From assembly GCA_964650945.1 (NCBI GenBank), contig CAZYXU010000002.1:1-64000 (forward strand): 64,000 nt of DNA, read 5' to 3'. The translations under genes and the position numbers were made by a program. Positions 50,815 to 59,430 of this stretch are shown here, piece by piece. This DNA is from JAXGPF01 sp964650945. Its GTDB lineage: Bacteria; Verrucomicrobiota; Kiritimatiellia; JAAZAB01. The first letter of the stretch is position 1; each line of letters begins with the position of its first letter. The notes under the pieces are model-generated. The model did no database searches and had not been told where the DNA came from. It was given only the letters and a program-made list of their open reading frames with translations.

Positions 50815-51447
50815 TCAGGGCGGGGTATCCAGCGGTCCGGCCATGGAATTTTCCGCGTCGGCCACCATCCCCGGGTCCGGCGCCGCCGGCATTCCGCTGG
50901 AAACCACCACCTGAGCCGGCCGCAGCAGGTAATCTCCCAGCCAATAGCCCTGGCGGGTTTGATCAATAATCATTCCTTCCGGAAATTCAGCGGATGGCAA
51001 ATGCGCGACACACTCGTGGCATTGCGGATCGAAGGCCGTCCCGGCGGCCTCCATGGGCGCCACACCCGCCTTTTTCAACACGTCCAGGAGTTGGCTGTGC
51101 ACCAGGGCCAGCCCATCGTAAATGGCCGTGGGAATGGCGCCGTCGCGCGCAGCTTTCAAACCCATTTCAAAATGGTCCAAAACCGGCAGCACGTCCTCTA
51201 TCAATCGTTCGGTGGCGCGGCGCGCGCGCAGCGCATCATCCCGTGCCACGCGCTTGCGATAGTTGTCAAAATCCGCCTGCAGCCTTAATAACTGGTCGCG
51301 CAACCGCGCCGTTTCGTCCGCCGGCACGGGCGTCTCCGCCGGCGCGGCGGACGCGGGATTGGCCAGGCCGCCGCCGGATTCCGGGGGCGGTGCGGACGCG
51401 GCCGCGTCATCCGGCAAGATTGCGCCATTTTCAATTGCATCAGCCAT
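50815..51447 (-). CDS. grpE: GrpE nucleotide exchange factor
   Basis: 210 residues. Cochaperone of DnaK: Pro/Ala-rich disordered N-terminus (1-48), long coiled helix (ETARLRDQLLRLQADFDNYRKR), then the beta-domain (MEAAGTAFDPQCHECVAHL, RQGYWLGDYLLRPAQVVVS). The start at 51447 has AAGGA at 9-nt spacing; an ATG at 51456 abuts that SD and is less likely. dnaK and dnaJ are not in the window. Confidence 0.95.
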   Translation of the reverse strand: MADAIENGAILPDDAAASAPPPESGGGLANPASAAPAETPVPADETARLRDQLLRLQADFDNYRKRVARDDALRARRATERLIEDVLPVLDHFEMGLKAARDGAIPTAIYDGLALVHSQLLDVLKKAGVAPMEAAGTAFDPQCHECVAHLPSAEFPEGMIIDQTRQGYWLGDYLLRPAQVVVSSGMPAAPDPGMVADAENSMAGPLDTPP

Positions 51448-51720
51448 GGTATCCATTCCTTAAATCAGCGGCCGCGCCACCGTGATGGCGGCGTCATACC
51501 CCAAGGTCGCCGGCAAAACAAAATCCGGAGCAGGCGCCAAACGGCGCTTTTTGCTCCGGAACCGCCCGGCGTTCGATCCCCGCCGGCGCAAATCTTCCGC
51601 AAGGTCATGATTCTAGCATTTATTCGGTTGTAATGGCAATCTGTTTGCGCCGCGATTTTTCTTCCGTGGTTTTGCCGCCGTCGCAGCGCCGCCCGGACGG
51701 ACGGCGCTGCGCGGTTGACC

Positions 51721-52131
51721 TCAACCAGCCTCCACCGCAATTTTCCGCGGCTTGGCGTGTTCGGTCTTGGGCAGGGTAATGCTCAAGACGCCATTTGCCA
51801 ACCGCGCTTTTATTTTTTCGCGGTCAATGTCCGTCGTCAAGGTAAACGCCCGGCGATAAACGCCGGTGGCATAACCGCGATATACCAACTGGCATTTCTC
51901 CGGCGCCTGATCTTCCTGATGCCCGGTAATCGTTAATACGTCATCTTCCAGGTCAATCTCAATACTGTTTTCCGCCACTCCGGGCATATCGCAAACGACC
52001 AGCAAGGCGTCTTCCTTCTCGAAGATATCGGCCGCCGGCGTAAACACCGGCAAGTCGCGCGTCAATTCCACCTGCGGGGCGGGATGCGGCGCGCGCTCCG
52101 CCGGAACATTTTTGTTTTTACTTTCATTCAT
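51721..52131 (-). CDS. Hsp20 small heat-shock protein (copy 2)
   Basis: 136 residues. Alpha-crystallin domain (about 30-125) with VCDMPGVAENSIEIDLEDDV and the GVLSITLPK strand; a short polar N-terminus replaces the usual hydrophobic arm. It prevents aggregation of unfolded proteins. 18 nt downstream of copy 1, same operon. Confidence 0.95.
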   Translation of the reverse strand: MNESKNKNVPAERAPHPAPQVELTRDLPVFTPAADIFEKEDALLVVCDMPGVAENSIEIDLEDDVLTITGHQEDQAPEKCQLVYRGYATGVYRRAFTLTTDIDREKIKARLANGVLSITLPKTEHAKPRKIAVEAG

Positions 52132-52149
52132 GGTGCTTTCCTCCTTTGC

Positions 52150-52578
52150 TTATTCCGCGCTGATGGCGATTTTTTTCGGCTTGGCGGACTCCGCCCGGGG
52201 CATGTTGATCGTCAAAACCCCCAGTTTATACCGGGCTTTAATGCCGCCTGCTTCCACATCGAAAGGCAAACGCAAGCTGCGTACAAATTTACCCGAACTG
52301 CGCTCGCAGCGGTGGCAGACAACACCTTCCTGTAAATCTCCGCCGGCGCGTTCGCCTTCGATCGTAAGGACGTCCTGGTTGACGTTGATGCTGATATTCT
52401 TGGGATCCACCCCCGGAATCTCGGCCGTCACCACCACTTCATCCTTGTTGCTCCAAACATTCACAGCCGGAAATTCATCGTCTCCCGCACCATAACCTTC
52501 GAACAACCGGTTCATTTCCTGCTGCAAACGCCGGACTCCGCTGAACGGATCAGCTCCATACATACTTGTAAATAACAT
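52150..52578 (-). CDS. Hsp20 small heat-shock protein (copy 1)
   Basis: 142 residues, MLFTSMYGADPFSGVRRLQ, a typical N-terminal arm, then the alpha-crystallin domain (EIPGVDPKNISINVNQDV, GVLTINMP). It also has a Cys pair (VCHRCERS) uncommon in the family. Start at 52578 behind GGAGGG at 8-nt spacing, not the ATG at 52593. Confidence 0.95.
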   Translation of the reverse strand: MLFTSMYGADPFSGVRRLQQEMNRLFEGYGAGDDEFPAVNVWSNKDEVVVTAEIPGVDPKNISINVNQDVLTIEGERAGGDLQEGVVCHRCERSSGKFVRSLRLPFDVEAGGIKARYKLGVLTINMPRAESAKPKKIAISAE

Positions 52579-52602
52579 TTCCCAACCCTCCATTTAACCA
52601 CC

Positions 52603-52619
52603 CGGGAGACCATCTCCCG
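52603..52619 (-). promoter_or_regulatory. leader hairpin of the hsp20 operon
   Basis: Perfect 7-bp inverted repeat CGGGAGA / TCTCCCG with a 3-base loop, 24 nt before the hsp20 start. GC-rich, so it is unlikely to be a thermosensor of the ROSE type; it may stabilise the message. Confidence 0.35.
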
Positions 52620-52683
52620 AATTTCATTTAATTCTACAAGCAAATATCATGCCATAATATTAAAACAACCTTATCCAGCTTAA

Positions 52684-52776
52684 TAATAAACACATACACG
52701 AATACAAGGCAAAATTTATAAGTGTCACAATGACGCTTACGCCGGTTTTTTAAGAACACGCTAGCGTCATAATGAC
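52684..52776 (-). promoter_or_regulatory. hsp20 upstream region with two GTCAYAATGAC sites
   Basis: Two near-identical imperfect palindromes, GTCACAATGAC (52724-52734) and GTCATAATGAC (52766-52776), have centres 42 bp apart, about four helical turns. A possible promoter (TTGCCT 52712-52707, 17 bp, TTATTA 52689-52684) lies just downstream on the minus strand. Their position fits an activator. The 256-bp gap holds no gene. Confidence 0.5.
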
Positions 52777-52834
52777 TCTTTACGACACAGAAAGCGGTTG
52801 TCACTTTCCGGCAAAGAGTTGGTGGAGATTAGCG

Positions 52835-53566
52835 TTACTGCTTGATTTTGAAATCGCAAACCAGCGGCAGGTGGTCGGAAAAAACTACCCGGGGGATGCT
52901 GAAATCGGTAATAGTTATTTCCGGGCTGTGGAGAATGAAATCAAGTTGCCGGCGCGGCGCCCAACTGGGAAATGAAGGCTGGCCGAATGGAAAGACGCTG
53001 GCCAGTCCCGTCGCCGCCATGAAAAGCCGGATTTCATTATCGCCCCAAAACGCATTAAAATCGCCGGCGACGATGCACGGTTTTCCGGTCTTGCGCACGA
53101 GGGTGTATAAATCATTCAACTGGGAATGCCGCGTGCGGAAGCGGAGCGAGAGGTGCACCAGAAAGATCACCAATTGTTCCAGTTCCAGTTCGATCACCAG
53201 GCGTTTGACACCCTTGTTGAAGTAATGGAATTTCTGGCGGCGGATGGCGCGATTGCTTAAAAAAGCGTTGACCTGCTTGCTCATGAGCGGCACACGCCGT
53301 ACCCACGAAGCGTGCGCATACTTGGATTGATAAACGTGATAATGCCCCAGGGCTTCCGCCATCAAGGCCGCCTGATTTAAACGGCGCGAACGGTAAGAAC
53401 CGGCATCCACCTCCAGTAGCCCGACCACATCCGGCGTCTGGCTGCGAATGAAGGTTATGATTTTTTCGACATTATCCCCGGTGCGGCCAAGGTATCCGCT
53501 CCAGGGAAGATGCCAGCGTCCGCCGCTGCCGGTGCCGTAACGCAAATTATAAAGGAGAAAACGCAT
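52835..53566 (-). CDS. endonuclease/exonuclease/phosphatase-fold protein
   Basis: 243 residues, EEP fold: N-terminal FLLYNLRYGTG, the Glu site GLLEVDAGSYRS, HLSLRFRTRHSQLNDL, AGDFNAFWGDNE and C-terminal FSDHLPLVCDF (His of the active site). It cleaves phosphodiesters or phosphomonoesters; DNA, phospholipid or sugar phosphate are possible. 15 nt upstream on the minus strand is larC (ending 53582), which may be in the same transcript. Confidence 0.87.
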   Translation of the reverse strand: MRFLLYNLRYGTGSGGRWHLPWSGYLGRTGDNVEKIITFIRSQTPDVVGLLEVDAGSYRSRRLNQAALMAEALGHYHVYQSKYAHASWVRRVPLMSKQVNAFLSNRAIRRQKFHYFNKGVKRLVIELELEQLVIFLVHLSLRFRTRHSQLNDLYTLVRKTGKPCIVAGDFNAFWGDNEIRLFMAATGLASVFPFGQPSFPSWAPRRQLDFILHSPEITITDFSIPRVVFSDHLPLVCDFKIKQ

Positions 53567-53581
53567 GGTTATCCAGGCAGA

Positions 53582-54943
53582 CTACCCGGCGGGCAGGGGC
53601 GGCAAAATTCCGCTGGCCGCGCCCAGCGCCGCGCCGTAGACGGCTGGCAGCGGCACGCCCAGCTTTTCCGCGAGGGCCAGGCAATCGCCATATTCGGGCA
53701 CCGCCTTGATCTCCCGCCCGTCCCATGCTCCGATCTTTACCCGCACCGGCCCGTAGGGGGTGCAAACTTCCTGGTGCCGGCGCGCCAGGATGGTCCGCTG
53801 CACGGGGTGTTCGCGCACGCCGAAAGTCGTGCTCTCCAGGAAAATCGTCTCCAGGATGCGGGCGCGCTGGTCCGGCCGGCACAAGACGGTCAACAAAACT
53901 CCCGGGCGTTGTTTCTTCATCTGCACCGGAGTGACAAACACATCCAGCGCCCCCCCCGCCAGGAGACGTCCGGTCAGCGCCCCCACCAGTTCGGGGGTCG
54001 AGTCATCCAGATTACATTCGAGTTCCAGACATTCGTCCGCGGTCGTTCCCGCGGCGGCGCCGGAGCGCAAGATGGCGCGTAAAAGATTGGGGCGCCCGTG
54101 CAGTTGCGCGTGCCCGAAACCGTAGCCCGCCCCCTGAATGCAGCCGGCGGGCGCCAGCGGCTGGGAGCGCCAAACGGTCAGCAAAGCCGCGCCAGTGGGC
54201 GTGACCATTTCGAACGGTTCATCCGTGGCGATGGTGGGGAAGCCCCGCAACAACTCCACCGTGGCCGGCGCCGGCGAAGGCAGGAGGCCATGGGCGCACT
54301 TGATGGTGCCGCATCCCAAAGGCAACGGGCCGACGGCGACTTCGGCCACCCCCAGCAATTCACGGGCCAGGCAGGCGCCGACAATATCCACGATCGAATC
54401 CACCGCGCCCACTTCATGAAAATGAATTTTATCCGGGGTAACGCCATGGACCCGGGCTTCGGCCCGGGCCAGGCTTTCGAAAACACGCAGGCTCATTTCC
54501 CGGGCGGCCGCCGGCAAATCGGCGGCCGCAATGATTCTTTGAATATCCGCCAGCCCGCGATGGGGGGCATGGGCCGCATGCTGCCCGTGCCCTTTGGCCG
54601 GGGTGTCCCCGCGGTCATGGGCATGCGGGTGGTCATGGGCTTGCGTGTCGGCATGAGCTTGCGCATGGTCATGGGCATGCGTATGGTCATGGGCGTCTAC
54701 GCGATGGCCGTGATGACGGCCGGCGGGGTGGACCGAGATTGCGGCATCCCCTACCCGGACCCGCACTTGCGTACCGCGCAAGCCGTGAAAGACGCCCCTT
54801 TCGGCCTCGATGGCGAAGGGTTCCAGTCCCAGCGTATCCAAACGGGCCTGCAATTCATCCCGGCTGACACCCAGATCGATCAGGGCGGCCAGGATCATAT
54901 CGCCGCTGGCGCCACCCACACTCTGAAATTCCAGGATTTTCAT
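53582..54943 (-). CDS. larC: LarC, nickel insertion for the pincer cofactor
   Basis: 453 residues. Nickel insertion into the pyridinium bisthiocarboxylate nucleotide used by LarA-type racemases. Domain LarC1 (GGASGDMILAALIDLG; FHEVGAVDSIVDIVG), a His/Asp-rich insert (about 80-130, repeats of HDH, HAHDH), and LarC2 in a single uninterrupted frame, without the frameshift seen in some species. It overlaps larB by 4 nt. LarA and LarE are not in the window. Confidence 0.93.
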   Translation of the reverse strand: MKILEFQSVGGASGDMILAALIDLGVSRDELQARLDTLGLEPFAIEAERGVFHGLRGTQVRVRVGDAAISVHPAGRHHGHRVDAHDHTHAHDHAQAHADTQAHDHPHAHDRGDTPAKGHGQHAAHAPHRGLADIQRIIAAADLPAAAREMSLRVFESLARAEARVHGVTPDKIHFHEVGAVDSIVDIVGACLARELLGVAEVAVGPLPLGCGTIKCAHGLLPSPAPATVELLRGFPTIATDEPFEMVTPTGAALLTVWRSQPLAPAGCIQGAGYGFGHAQLHGRPNLLRAILRSGAAAGTTADECLELECNLDDSTPELVGALTGRLLAGGALDVFVTPVQMKKQRPGVLLTVLCRPDQRARILETIFLESTTFGVREHPVQRTILARRHQEVCTPYGPVRVKIGAWDGREIKAVPEYGDCLALAEKLGVPLPAVYGAALGAASGILPPLPAG

Positions 54944-55683
54944 ACTCCCTGCCTGTTGATCATGGCGGCGGCGACGCCGGCGCCGAAGCCATTGTCGATA
55001 TTCACGACCGTCACTCCCGGCACGCAGGAATTCAGCATGGCCAGCAACGCGGTCAACCCCTGGAAACTCGCGCCGTAACCGGTGCTGGTCGGCACCGCGA
55101 CCACCGGGCAGGCCACCAGGCCGCCGATGACCGATGGCAAGGCGCCCTCCATGCCGGCCACCGCCACCAAGGCGCGGGCCTGGCGCAGATTTTCCAGTTG
55201 CCCCATCAAACGATGCAGTCCGGCTACCCCGACATCATAGGCCCGTTCCACGCGCGCGCCCATCCATTCCGCCGTCAAGGCCGCCTCCTCCGCCACGGGG
55301 ATATCGGTCGTGCCGGCGCACACCACGGCCACGCGTCCGACCGGCGCCGGGACCTGGTCAACGGCAATGGTAATGGCGCGCGCCGTCTCGTGATAAATCG
55401 CCGCCGGCAGATTCCGGCAGACCTCGGCGGACTGTTCCGGGGAGGCGCGCGTGGCCAAGACGGGCTGGCCGGCGGCGTGCAACGCGCGCATCACCGCCGT
55501 GATTTGCGGCGCGGTTTTGCCCGGACAATACACCACTTCGGGAATCCGGCAACGCCGGCAACGGTCCAAATCCACCCGGGCAAAACCAAGATTCTCCACG
55601 GGGCGCTGCTCGAGACGCCGGACAGCTTCCGCCACCGGCACCTGCCCATGCGCCACCTGCTCCAGTAAATCCTTCAAATGCAT
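54940..55683 (-). CDS. larB: LarB, pincer cofactor biosynthesis
   Basis: 247 residues. PurE-like carboxylase/hydrolase of nicotinate adenine dinucleotide, the first step of the pincer cofactor. The C-terminal half has the PurE-like core (VVCAGTTDIPVAEEAALTAEWMG; GVAGLHRLMGQL; VPTSTGYGASF). The ATG at 55683 was preferred to an in-frame TTG at 55689. Two nt after the Gfo/Idh gene; overlaps larC. Confidence 0.93.
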   Translation of the reverse strand: MHLKDLLEQVAHGQVPVAEAVRRLEQRPVENLGFARVDLDRCRRCRIPEVVYCPGKTAPQITAVMRALHAAGQPVLATRASPEQSAEVCRNLPAAIYHETARAITIAVDQVPAPVGRVAVVCAGTTDIPVAEEAALTAEWMGARVERAYDVGVAGLHRLMGQLENLRQARALVAVAGMEGALPSVIGGLVACPVVAVPTSTGYGASFQGLTALLAMLNSCVPGVTVVNIDNGFGAGVAAAMINRQGV

Positions 55684-55685
55684 GA

Positions 55686-56576
55686 TCAAGGACCAGCGGC
55701 CACCGGCACGGCGCGGCCGGTTTCGATGGAACGGCGCGCGGCGGCCATGATGGCCAGGCCTTCCAACGATTGGCGCAGGTCCACCGGGGCCGGCCCGCCG
55801 CTGAAAAACTTTTTCATGGCGCGCATGATCGCCAGTTTATTCTGGCTGGTATCGCAAACAAACTGATGCACCCTGGTTTCGCCCTTGAATCCGCCCTGCA
55901 CCCGGCCGCCATAACTGCCGCATTTTTTTACAACTTCAACCAATCCCTGGCGCTCCTGTCCGTAGTCCACCACCGCCACAACGCCGTTGGCGTTTTCCAG
56001 GGCCTGCACGCTTTGCGCCCCCGGCCCCATCAAACGCTGCAAGGCCTCCACCACATGCACGCCATACCAGATCAGGGAATCGCCGGCAGGCGCCAGGCCC
56101 AGCGGCCCGTACATATGCGCCAGGCGCGGTTCCGGCACGGCCGCCTGCGCCTGCGCGATTTCCGGCAAAAAAGGAATGGACGATCCGGACCAGACCCTGG
56201 TGCGGTGTTTTTGCGCCAGCCGCAGAATGGCGCGGCCGTCAGACAAACTGCAGGCCAGTGGCTTGTCCACAAACACCGGTTTGCCCAGGCCGGCCACCTT
56301 GCGGAAATACTCGAGGTGATAACTGCCGTCATTGATTTCCAGCATGACGGCGTCGCAGCCGTCCAGAGCTTCATCCAGGCTTTCCGTGACCTTGACGCCC
56401 AAGGCCGTCAACTGCTGCCGGCGATCGTCCAGGATTTTCTGATTGGTGAACGGCGTCAGGAAACTCAGGCAAGTCGCGGCCCGCATGCCCGCAATTTTAC
56501 GCTCCGGCCCCTGAATGGCCGACGGGAACGCCACGCTGTGGCTGGTGTCCAATCCGATGATGGCAATCTTGATCAT
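55686..56576 (-). CDS. Gfo/Idh/MocA-family oxidoreductase
   Basis: 296 residues. Rossmann-type dehydrogenase: KIAIIGLDTSH at the N-terminus, EINDGSYH, and the family motif KPVFVDKPLACSL (EKP-type, here VDKPLA). It is expected to oxidise or epimerise a sugar or cyclitol using NAD(P). Its stop lies 2 nt before larB, so the three genes form an operon; some Gfo/Idh and Lar systems both act on hydroxy-acids and sugars. Confidence 0.88.
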   Translation of the reverse strand: MIKIAIIGLDTSHSVAFPSAIQGPERKIAGMRAATCLSFLTPFTNQKILDDRRQQLTALGVKVTESLDEALDGCDAVMLEINDGSYHLEYFRKVAGLGKPVFVDKPLACSLSDGRAILRLAQKHRTRVWSGSSIPFLPEIAQAQAAVPEPRLAHMYGPLGLAPAGDSLIWYGVHVVEALQRLMGPGAQSVQALENANGVVAVVDYGQERQGLVEVVKKCGSYGGRVQGGFKGETRVHQFVCDTSQNKLAIMRAMKKFFSGGPAPVDLRQSLEGLAIMAAARRSIETGRAVPVAAGP

Positions 56577-56606
56577 GTGAATTTACCTCTTTGATTTGTT
56601 ATGCCG

Positions 56607-56638
56607 CAAAAAAATAAAGATCCGTTCCGCATTACGGA
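56607..56638 (-). terminator. intrinsic terminator of glyS
   Basis: On the minus strand, a short hairpin (CCGT...ACGG; 56637-56622) overlapping the glyS stop is followed by TTTATTTTTTT (56618-56608), the best U-tract in the window. Confidence 0.6.
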
Positions 56639-58119
56639 GCAACGATCGCCGCGGTCTGATCGCTTTCCCGCTGCAGGCCGCCGGCCAGTCCGGCGGCGAT
56701 GCGCGCGGTCAATTCGTCAATGGGCAGGCGAATCTGCCGCATGGTATCGCGGTCGCGCAGGGTAACGGTGTTGTCGGCGAGGGTGTCGAAATCAACCGTC
56801 ACGCCATAAGGGGTGCCGATTTCATCCTGGCGCCGGTAGCGGCGGCCGATGGCGCCAGTCTGATCCCAGAAGCACGGCCAGGCGTCGCGCAGCATTTCGA
56901 ACACGTCGCGCGCCTTCCGGACAAGTTCCGGCTTGTTTTTAACCAGGGGAAAGACCGCCGCCTTGATGGGCGCCAGGATCGGCGCAAACCGCATCACGGT
57001 GCGCAACTCATAACCGGCGGGCGTTGGCCGTCCGGATTCCGCCGGGAGCACGCCCCCCGGGGTGCCGCCGGCCGGCACCCATTCCTCGGCATAGGCTTCG
57101 CAGAGCGCCGCCAGGGCGATGCGGTCCACGCCGGCGGACGGCTCCACCACGTGGGGAATGAATTTCTCCTTGGTTTCCTGGTCAAAATACTCCATGGACT
57201 TGCCGCTGTATTGCTGGTGGCGGCTGAGATCGTAGTCGCCGCGCGCGGCAATGCCCTCGAGTTCCTGAACGCCAAATGGAAATGCATACATGATATCCAC
57301 GCAGGCGCTGGCGTAATGCGCCAATTCGCCGGCGGGATAGACATACTGTTGGAGTCGCTCCGCCGGCAGGCCGATGCGCCGGTACCACTCCATTCGCCGG
57401 GCCACCCAGTAGGCATGCCATTCCTGATCGGTGCCGGGTTTGACGAAGAACTCCAGTTCCATCTGCTCGAATTCGCGGGAACGGAACGTGAAATTGCGGG
57501 GATTGATTTCATTGCGAAACGCCTTGCCGATCTGGGCGATGCCGAACGGCACCTTCTGGCGGGACACCGCCAGCACATTTTGAAACTGCACAAAAATTCC
57601 CTGCGCCGTTTCCGGGCGCAGATAGGCGATGGAGGAATCCTCCTCCACCGGCCCGATGAAAGTCTTGAACATCAAATTGAACGCGCGCGGCTGGGTCAAT
57701 TCGGCGGATTGACAGGCCGGACAGCGCATACCCGGCGGCAACTGGAATCCCTGGCCGGTTTTGATCAACTGCGCGCCCTGATCCTCGCAGAGCATGTCGG
57801 CGCGGAAGCGTTTGCGGCAGGCGCGACAATCCACCATCGGGTCCACGAAGCCGGCGGTATGGCCCGAGGCTTCCCAGACCCGCGGGTTCATGATGATGGC
57901 GCAATCCAGGCCGACGACATCTTCGCGCGTCTGGACGACGTCCCGCCACCAGGCTTCGCGGATATTGCGTTTCAGTTCGCAGCCCAGCGGCCCGTAATCC
58001 CAGAAACCGTTAAGACCCTCGTAAATTTCCGATCCCGGGAAGATGAATCCGCGGCGCTTGCAAAGGGAAACGAGCGCTTCCATCGTCACGCGGGGATGGT
58101 CTGGTGAATTTGAATTCAT
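56632..58119 (-). CDS. glyS: glycyl-tRNA synthetase (alpha2 type)
   Basis: 495 residues, class II homodimeric type used by archaea, eukaryotes and many bacteria. Motif 1-like WDYGPLGCELKRNIREAWW, motif 2 GKAFRNEINPRNFTFRSREFEQMELEFF, motif 3 AGVDRIALA, and the C-terminal anticodon-binding domain (PIKAAVFPL ... GTPYGVTVDFD). A Cys4 zinc site (CRACRKRF, CPACQS) is present in the insert. Start ATG at 58119; a downstream Met13 is also possible. Confidence 0.95.
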   Translation of the reverse strand: MNSNSPDHPRVTMEALVSLCKRRGFIFPGSEIYEGLNGFWDYGPLGCELKRNIREAWWRDVVQTREDVVGLDCAIIMNPRVWEASGHTAGFVDPMVDCRACRKRFRADMLCEDQGAQLIKTGQGFQLPPGMRCPACQSAELTQPRAFNLMFKTFIGPVEEDSSIAYLRPETAQGIFVQFQNVLAVSRQKVPFGIAQIGKAFRNEINPRNFTFRSREFEQMELEFFVKPGTDQEWHAYWVARRMEWYRRIGLPAERLQQYVYPAGELAHYASACVDIMYAFPFGVQELEGIAARGDYDLSRHQQYSGKSMEYFDQETKEKFIPHVVEPSAGVDRIALAALCEAYAEEWVPAGGTPGGVLPAESGRPTPAGYELRTVMRFAPILAPIKAAVFPLVKNKPELVRKARDVFEMLRDAWPCFWDQTGAIGRRYRRQDEIGTPYGVTVDFDTLADNTVTLRDRDTMRQIRLPIDELTARIAAGLAGGLQRESDQTAAIVAP

Positions 58120-58170
58120 AGCCGTTCATAGTGCCTTCTCCGCCGGCCGCGGTCAAGCAAAAACCGGCCG

Positions 58171-59358
58171 TTAATCCGGAAAACTATAGCGCAATTCCGT
58201 TTTGAGCACCATGCGCATGCCTGGCAACTCCGCCTGGAAACGGGCGCGCACATCTTGCAGCAACGCCGCATGCGCGGCCGGCAGGAGCGGCGCGGCCAGC
58301 ACCAGGTCGCAAATCACGTTGCACCGGCGCGTCCCCCGGCCGACGACGCGCAAATCGTGAAAAGAGTGCAGGCGCGGATCGGCGGCCACGATGTTTTTCA
58401 ACGCCTGTGCGATTTCCGGATATCGGGGATGGTTTTTATTAACCGGATCGGCATGCGCGATGATGGTGCCGCCCAAAGCCGCCGTCAGTTTGTCCTCGAC
58501 GTCCTCGGCGATACTGTGGGCATCGGATGCGCTTAAATTGTCGGCAATCTCCACGTGGAGCGAGAGCAGCTTGTTCTGGCCATACTGGTGCACGATGATA
58601 TCGTGCACCGCCTGTACGCCCGGCTGGGCGGACGCCAGTTGCTCGATCCGCCGGATCAGTTCCGGGTCCGGCGCCTCGCCCAGCAGCGGGCTGACCGCGT
58701 CCCACAAAAGGCGCCAGGCAGTGTGGATGATCACGAGCGACACCCCCACCCCCATGATGCCATCCAGGCGCTGCACGCCGAACCGTGCGGCCGCCAGCGC
58801 CACCACCACCATGGCGGTGGCCAGCACGTCCGAACGGTGATGCAGGCCGTCGGCGATCAGGGCCTTGGAATCGATGAGGCGGCCCAGTTCCAAAGCGAAT
58901 TGCGCCAGCCATTCCTTGACCAGAATCGTCAGCAGGATCACGCCGATCAGCCACCAGGACATCACGGCCGCCTGCGGGTGCAGGATCGCGCGCACCGAAC
59001 TTTCGAGGAGATCCACGCACACGCCGAACAGCAACACCGCCACAATCAGCGTCGTAACAGCTTCCCAGTTGCCGTGACCAAAGGGATGCCGCCGGTCGGA
59101 AGGACGGCGCGACATATAAAATCCCGCAATGACGACCACGGATGTGACGGAATCGGAAATGGTGTGGATGGCATCGGCAATCAGCGCCACGCTGCCGCTG
59201 GCCACGCCCAAGGCGATTTTCAAGGCAAAGAGCGCAGTATTCACCGCGATGCTGACCCATCCTTCCAGGGCGCCGTAGCGCATGCGCACCAGCGGGTCAT
59301 TGATCGCAGTGTGATCTTTAATCAAGAGTTGCGCCAGCCGGCGGTGGAATGTTCGCAT
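58171..59358 (-). CDS. CDF transporter with long C-terminal domain
   Basis: 395 residues. Six-helix CDF: helix II SVALIADAIHTISDSV (DxxxD-like site) and helix V LIADGLHHRSDVL, then an extended cytoplasmic region with two CDF-type C-terminal domains (HVEIADNLSASDAHSIAEDV; CNVICDLVLAAPL). It resembles FieF/MamM-type Fe/Zn/Mn pumps. Third CDF gene in the window, distinct from those at 32109 and 39314. Confidence 0.88.
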   Translation of the reverse strand: MRTFHRRLAQLLIKDHTAINDPLVRMRYGALEGWVSIAVNTALFALKIALGVASGSVALIADAIHTISDSVTSVVVIAGFYMSRRPSDRRHPFGHGNWEAVTTLIVAVLLFGVCVDLLESSVRAILHPQAAVMSWWLIGVILLTILVKEWLAQFALELGRLIDSKALIADGLHHRSDVLATAMVVVALAAARFGVQRLDGIMGVGVSLVIIHTAWRLLWDAVSPLLGEAPDPELIRRIEQLASAQPGVQAVHDIIVHQYGQNKLLSLHVEIADNLSASDAHSIAEDVEDKLTAALGGTIIAHADPVNKNHPRYPEIAQALKNIVAADPRLHSFHDLRVVGRGTRRCNVICDLVLAAPLLPAAHAALLQDVRARFQAELPGMRMVLKTELRYSFPD

Positions 59359-59430
59359 GCATTGGTCTCCTGACGCGGATTGCCGGTTCGGCTTGGTCCG
59401 GCGGACGCAACCCGCGCGCTCCCGGGCGGA

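Noticed and set aside
51448..51720. Search for a CIRCE element upstream of grpE
   Set aside because: No TTAGCACTC-N9-GAGTGCTAA-like sequence is present; nothing else was recognised in this gap.
54560..54720. Tandem CATGGGCATGCG-like repeats
   Set aside because: They are the coding sequence of the His/Asp-rich insert of LarC; no array structure.
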